DNA of 14,738 bases from DASQDT01 sp036380435 (GTDB taxonomy: Bacteria; Acidobacteriota; Blastocatellia; Pyrinomonadales; Pyrinomonadaceae). The position numbers were made by a program, and so were the translations under genes. How positions within the stretch are numbered: position 1 is the first letter of the stretch; each line of letters opens with the position of its first letter. Of this stretch, positions 13,233-14,738 are shown piece after piece. The DNA lies in NCBI GenBank assembly GCA_036380435.1, contig DASVES010000349.1, forward strand, positions 1 to 14,738, given 5' to 3'. The notes under the pieces were generated by a model. The model was not told the DNA's origin, searched no databases, and saw only the letters and a program-made list of their open reading frames with translations.

Positions 13233-14738
13233 TTAGTAATCGCCGTAGTCTTCGCCGCCTCCCATCTGCGGGGCGGCGGCCCTCTTCGGCTCGGGCAACT
13301 CGGTGACGGCCGCGTCGGTCGTCAGGAGCAGCCCGGCGACGGAGACGGCCATTTGCAAGGCCGTGCGGACGACCTTCGTCGGGTCGATGATGCCGGCGGA
13401 AGCCAGGTCTTCGTACTTGCCCGTGGCCGCGTTGAAGCCGGTCTTGCCCTTCGACTCCTCGACCACGTTGATGGCGATGGAGCCGTCAACGCCCGCGTTC
13501 TCGGCGATGCGGCGCAGCGGCTCCTGCATCGCGCGCTTGAGCAGACGGATGCCCGTCAGCTCGTCGCCCTCCGCGTCGAGCTTGTCGAGCGCGCGCGCGG
13601 CGCGCACCAACGCCACGCCGCCGCCGGGGACGATGCCCTCCTGCGCCGCCGCGCGTGTGGCGTTGACCGCGTCGTCAACGCGCATCTTCTTCTCTTTCAT
13701 CTCGGTCTCGGTGGCCGCGCCAACGCGGATCACCGCGACGCCGCCGACGAGCTTGGCGAGGCGCTCCTGCAACTTCTCGCGGTCGTAGTCCGAGGTGGTC
13801 TCATCCATCTGCCGGCGGATGGCCTGGACGCGTCCCTCGATGGCGCGCGGCTCGCCCGCGCCCTCGACGACGGTCGTCGAGTCCTTGTCGATGATCACGC
13901 GCTTGGCCGTGCCCAAATCTTCGAGCGTGACCGATTCGAGCTTGACGCCGATGTCCTCGGTGATGAGACGCCCGCCCGTGAGCGTGGCGAGGTCTTCGAG
14001 GATGGCCTTGCGGCGGTCGCCGAAGGCCGGGGCCTTGACGGCGCAGACCTTGACGGTGCCGCGCAGGCGGTTGACGACGAGCGTGGCGAGCGCGTCGCCC
14101 TCCACGTCCTCGGCAATGATGAGGAGCGAGCGGCCCTTCTGGAGCACCTGTTCGAGGAGCGGCAGGAGGTCGCGCATGGCGGCGACCTTCTTCTCGTGGA
14201 TGAGGATGAGCGGGTCGTCGAGCACGCACTCCATGCGGTCGGCGTTCGTCACGAAGTAGGGCGACAAGTAGCCTCTGTCGAACTGCATGCCCTCGACCAG
14301 ATCAAGCTCGGTCTGGAGCGTGCGCGACTCTTCGACCGTGACGACGCCGTCGCGGCCAACCTTCTCCATCGCCTCGGCGATGAGGTCGCCGATCTCGCGG
14401 TCGTTGTTGGCGGAGACGGCGGCCACGTTGGCGAGGTCAGACTTGTCCTTCACCGTCTTCGACATCTTCTCCAATGCTTTAACGGCCGCCTCGACGCCCC
14501 GTTGAAGGCCGCGCTGGAGCAACATCGGGTTGGCGCCGGCCGTGACGTTCTTGACGCCCTCGCGGAAGATGGCCTGCGCGAGCACGGTGGCCGTCGTAGT
14601 GCCGTCGCCCGCGATGTCGTTCGTCTTCGACGCGACCTCGCGCACCATCTGCGCGCCCATGTTCTCGTAGTTGTCCTTGAGCTGAATTTCTTTGGCGACC
14701 GTCACGCCGTCCTTGGTAATAACGGGCGAGCCGAACTT
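13233..14738 (-). CDS. groEL: Chaperonin GroEL (N-terminus outside window)
   Basis: GroEL forms the double-ring ATP-driven folding chamber with GroES. The 501 residues present begin at KFGSPVITKDGVTVAKEI, which corresponds to about residue 42 of E. coli GroEL, so the start lies beyond the window; the in-frame GTG at 14705 is internal. Seen motifs include the nucleotide-site GDGTTTATVLAQ, the apical domain with TGGRLITEDIGVKLE, and ATETEMKEKKMRVDDAVNAT, which holds the ATP-hydrolysis aspartate. The C-terminus ends PQMGGGEDYGDY rather than in the usual Gly-Gly-Met repeats. groES, if adjacent, would be outside. It may be co-transcribed with the Clp gene downstream. Confidence 0.98.
   Translation of the reverse strand, partial: KFGSPVITKDGVTVAKEIQLKDNYENMGAQMVREVASKTNDIAGDGTTTATVLAQAIFREGVKNVTAGANPMLLQRGLQRGVEAAVKALEKMSKTVKDKSDLANVAAVSANNDREIGDLIAEAMEKVGRDGVVTVEESRTLQTELDLVEGMQFDRGYLSPYFVTNADRMECVLDDPLILIHEKKVAAMRDLLPLLEQVLQKGRSLLIIAEDVEGDALATLVVNRLRGTVKVCAVKAPAFGDRRKAILEDLATLTGGRLITEDIGVKLESVTLEDLGTAKRVIIDKDSTTVVEGAGEPRAIEGRVQAIRRQMDETTSDYDREKLQERLAKLVGGVAVIRVGAATETEMKEKKMRVDDAVNATRAAAQEGIVPGGGVALVRAARALDKLDAEGDELTGIRLLKRAMQEPLRRIAENAGVDGSIAINVVEESKGKTGFNAATGKYEDLASAGIIDPTKVVRTALQMAVSVAGLLLTTDAAVTELPEPKRAAAPQMGGGEDYGDY

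Overview
This is a high-GC bacterial window of ordinary housekeeping genes. The sequence does not name the organism. The G+C-rich codons, the ffh-rpsP-khpA-rimM-trmD-rplS-rnhB order, the sugar transferases and the secreted LolA-like protein would all suit an Acidobacteriota (Blastocatellia-like) genome; that is an inference of modest confidence.

Layout: (1) At 1-75 lies the last piece of a plus-strand gene, perhaps a von Willebrand/YfbK-type protein, running convergently into an unrecognised minus-strand gene (68-679). (2) A good sigma-70-type promoter (893-921) opens a plus-strand run of protein-targeting and translation genes: ffh, rpsP, khpA, rimM, trmD, rplS and rnhB (957-5781). They cover signal recognition, ribosomal proteins bS16 and bL19, 30S maturation, tRNA m1G37 methylation and RNase HII. 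(3) Two small minus-strand genes follow: a membrane protein (5825-6220) and a peptidoglycan-binding-domain protein (6413-6868). (4) Two GT4-type glycosyltransferases (7144-9523, plus strand) probably serve surface polysaccharide synthesis. (5) On the minus strand lie a secreted LolA-like protein (9605-10453), a ClpA/ClpC-type AAA+ unfoldase (10600-12885) and GroEL (13233 to the window edge, N-terminus missing).

The most striking feature is not a gene. Nearly every gap that could hold something is filled by a long palindrome whose arms are short tandem repeats, mostly of 7-base units: AGGTTAG type at 2477-2560 and 3676-3758, CTGATAG type at 4579-4617, TGATAAG type at 5045-5129 and 8264-8340, and AAAAGGY type at 13147-13230. 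A CGGAT-based perfect palindrome sits at 9537-9604. The two AGGTTAG elements have matching loops in opposite orientation, and so do the two TGATAAG elements, so they look like dispersed repeat families rather than plain terminators. Several supply the stop codon of the upstream gene, and three end 5 to 7 bases before the next start codon, leaving no room for a Shine-Dalgarno sequence.

A second point of interest is the Clp unfoldase: the conserved pore-loop tyrosines of both AAA+ rings are replaced by aliphatic residues, although the Walker motifs and an LGF ClpP-docking-like tripeptide are intact. No tRNA, rRNA, CRISPR array, IS element or transposase was seen.
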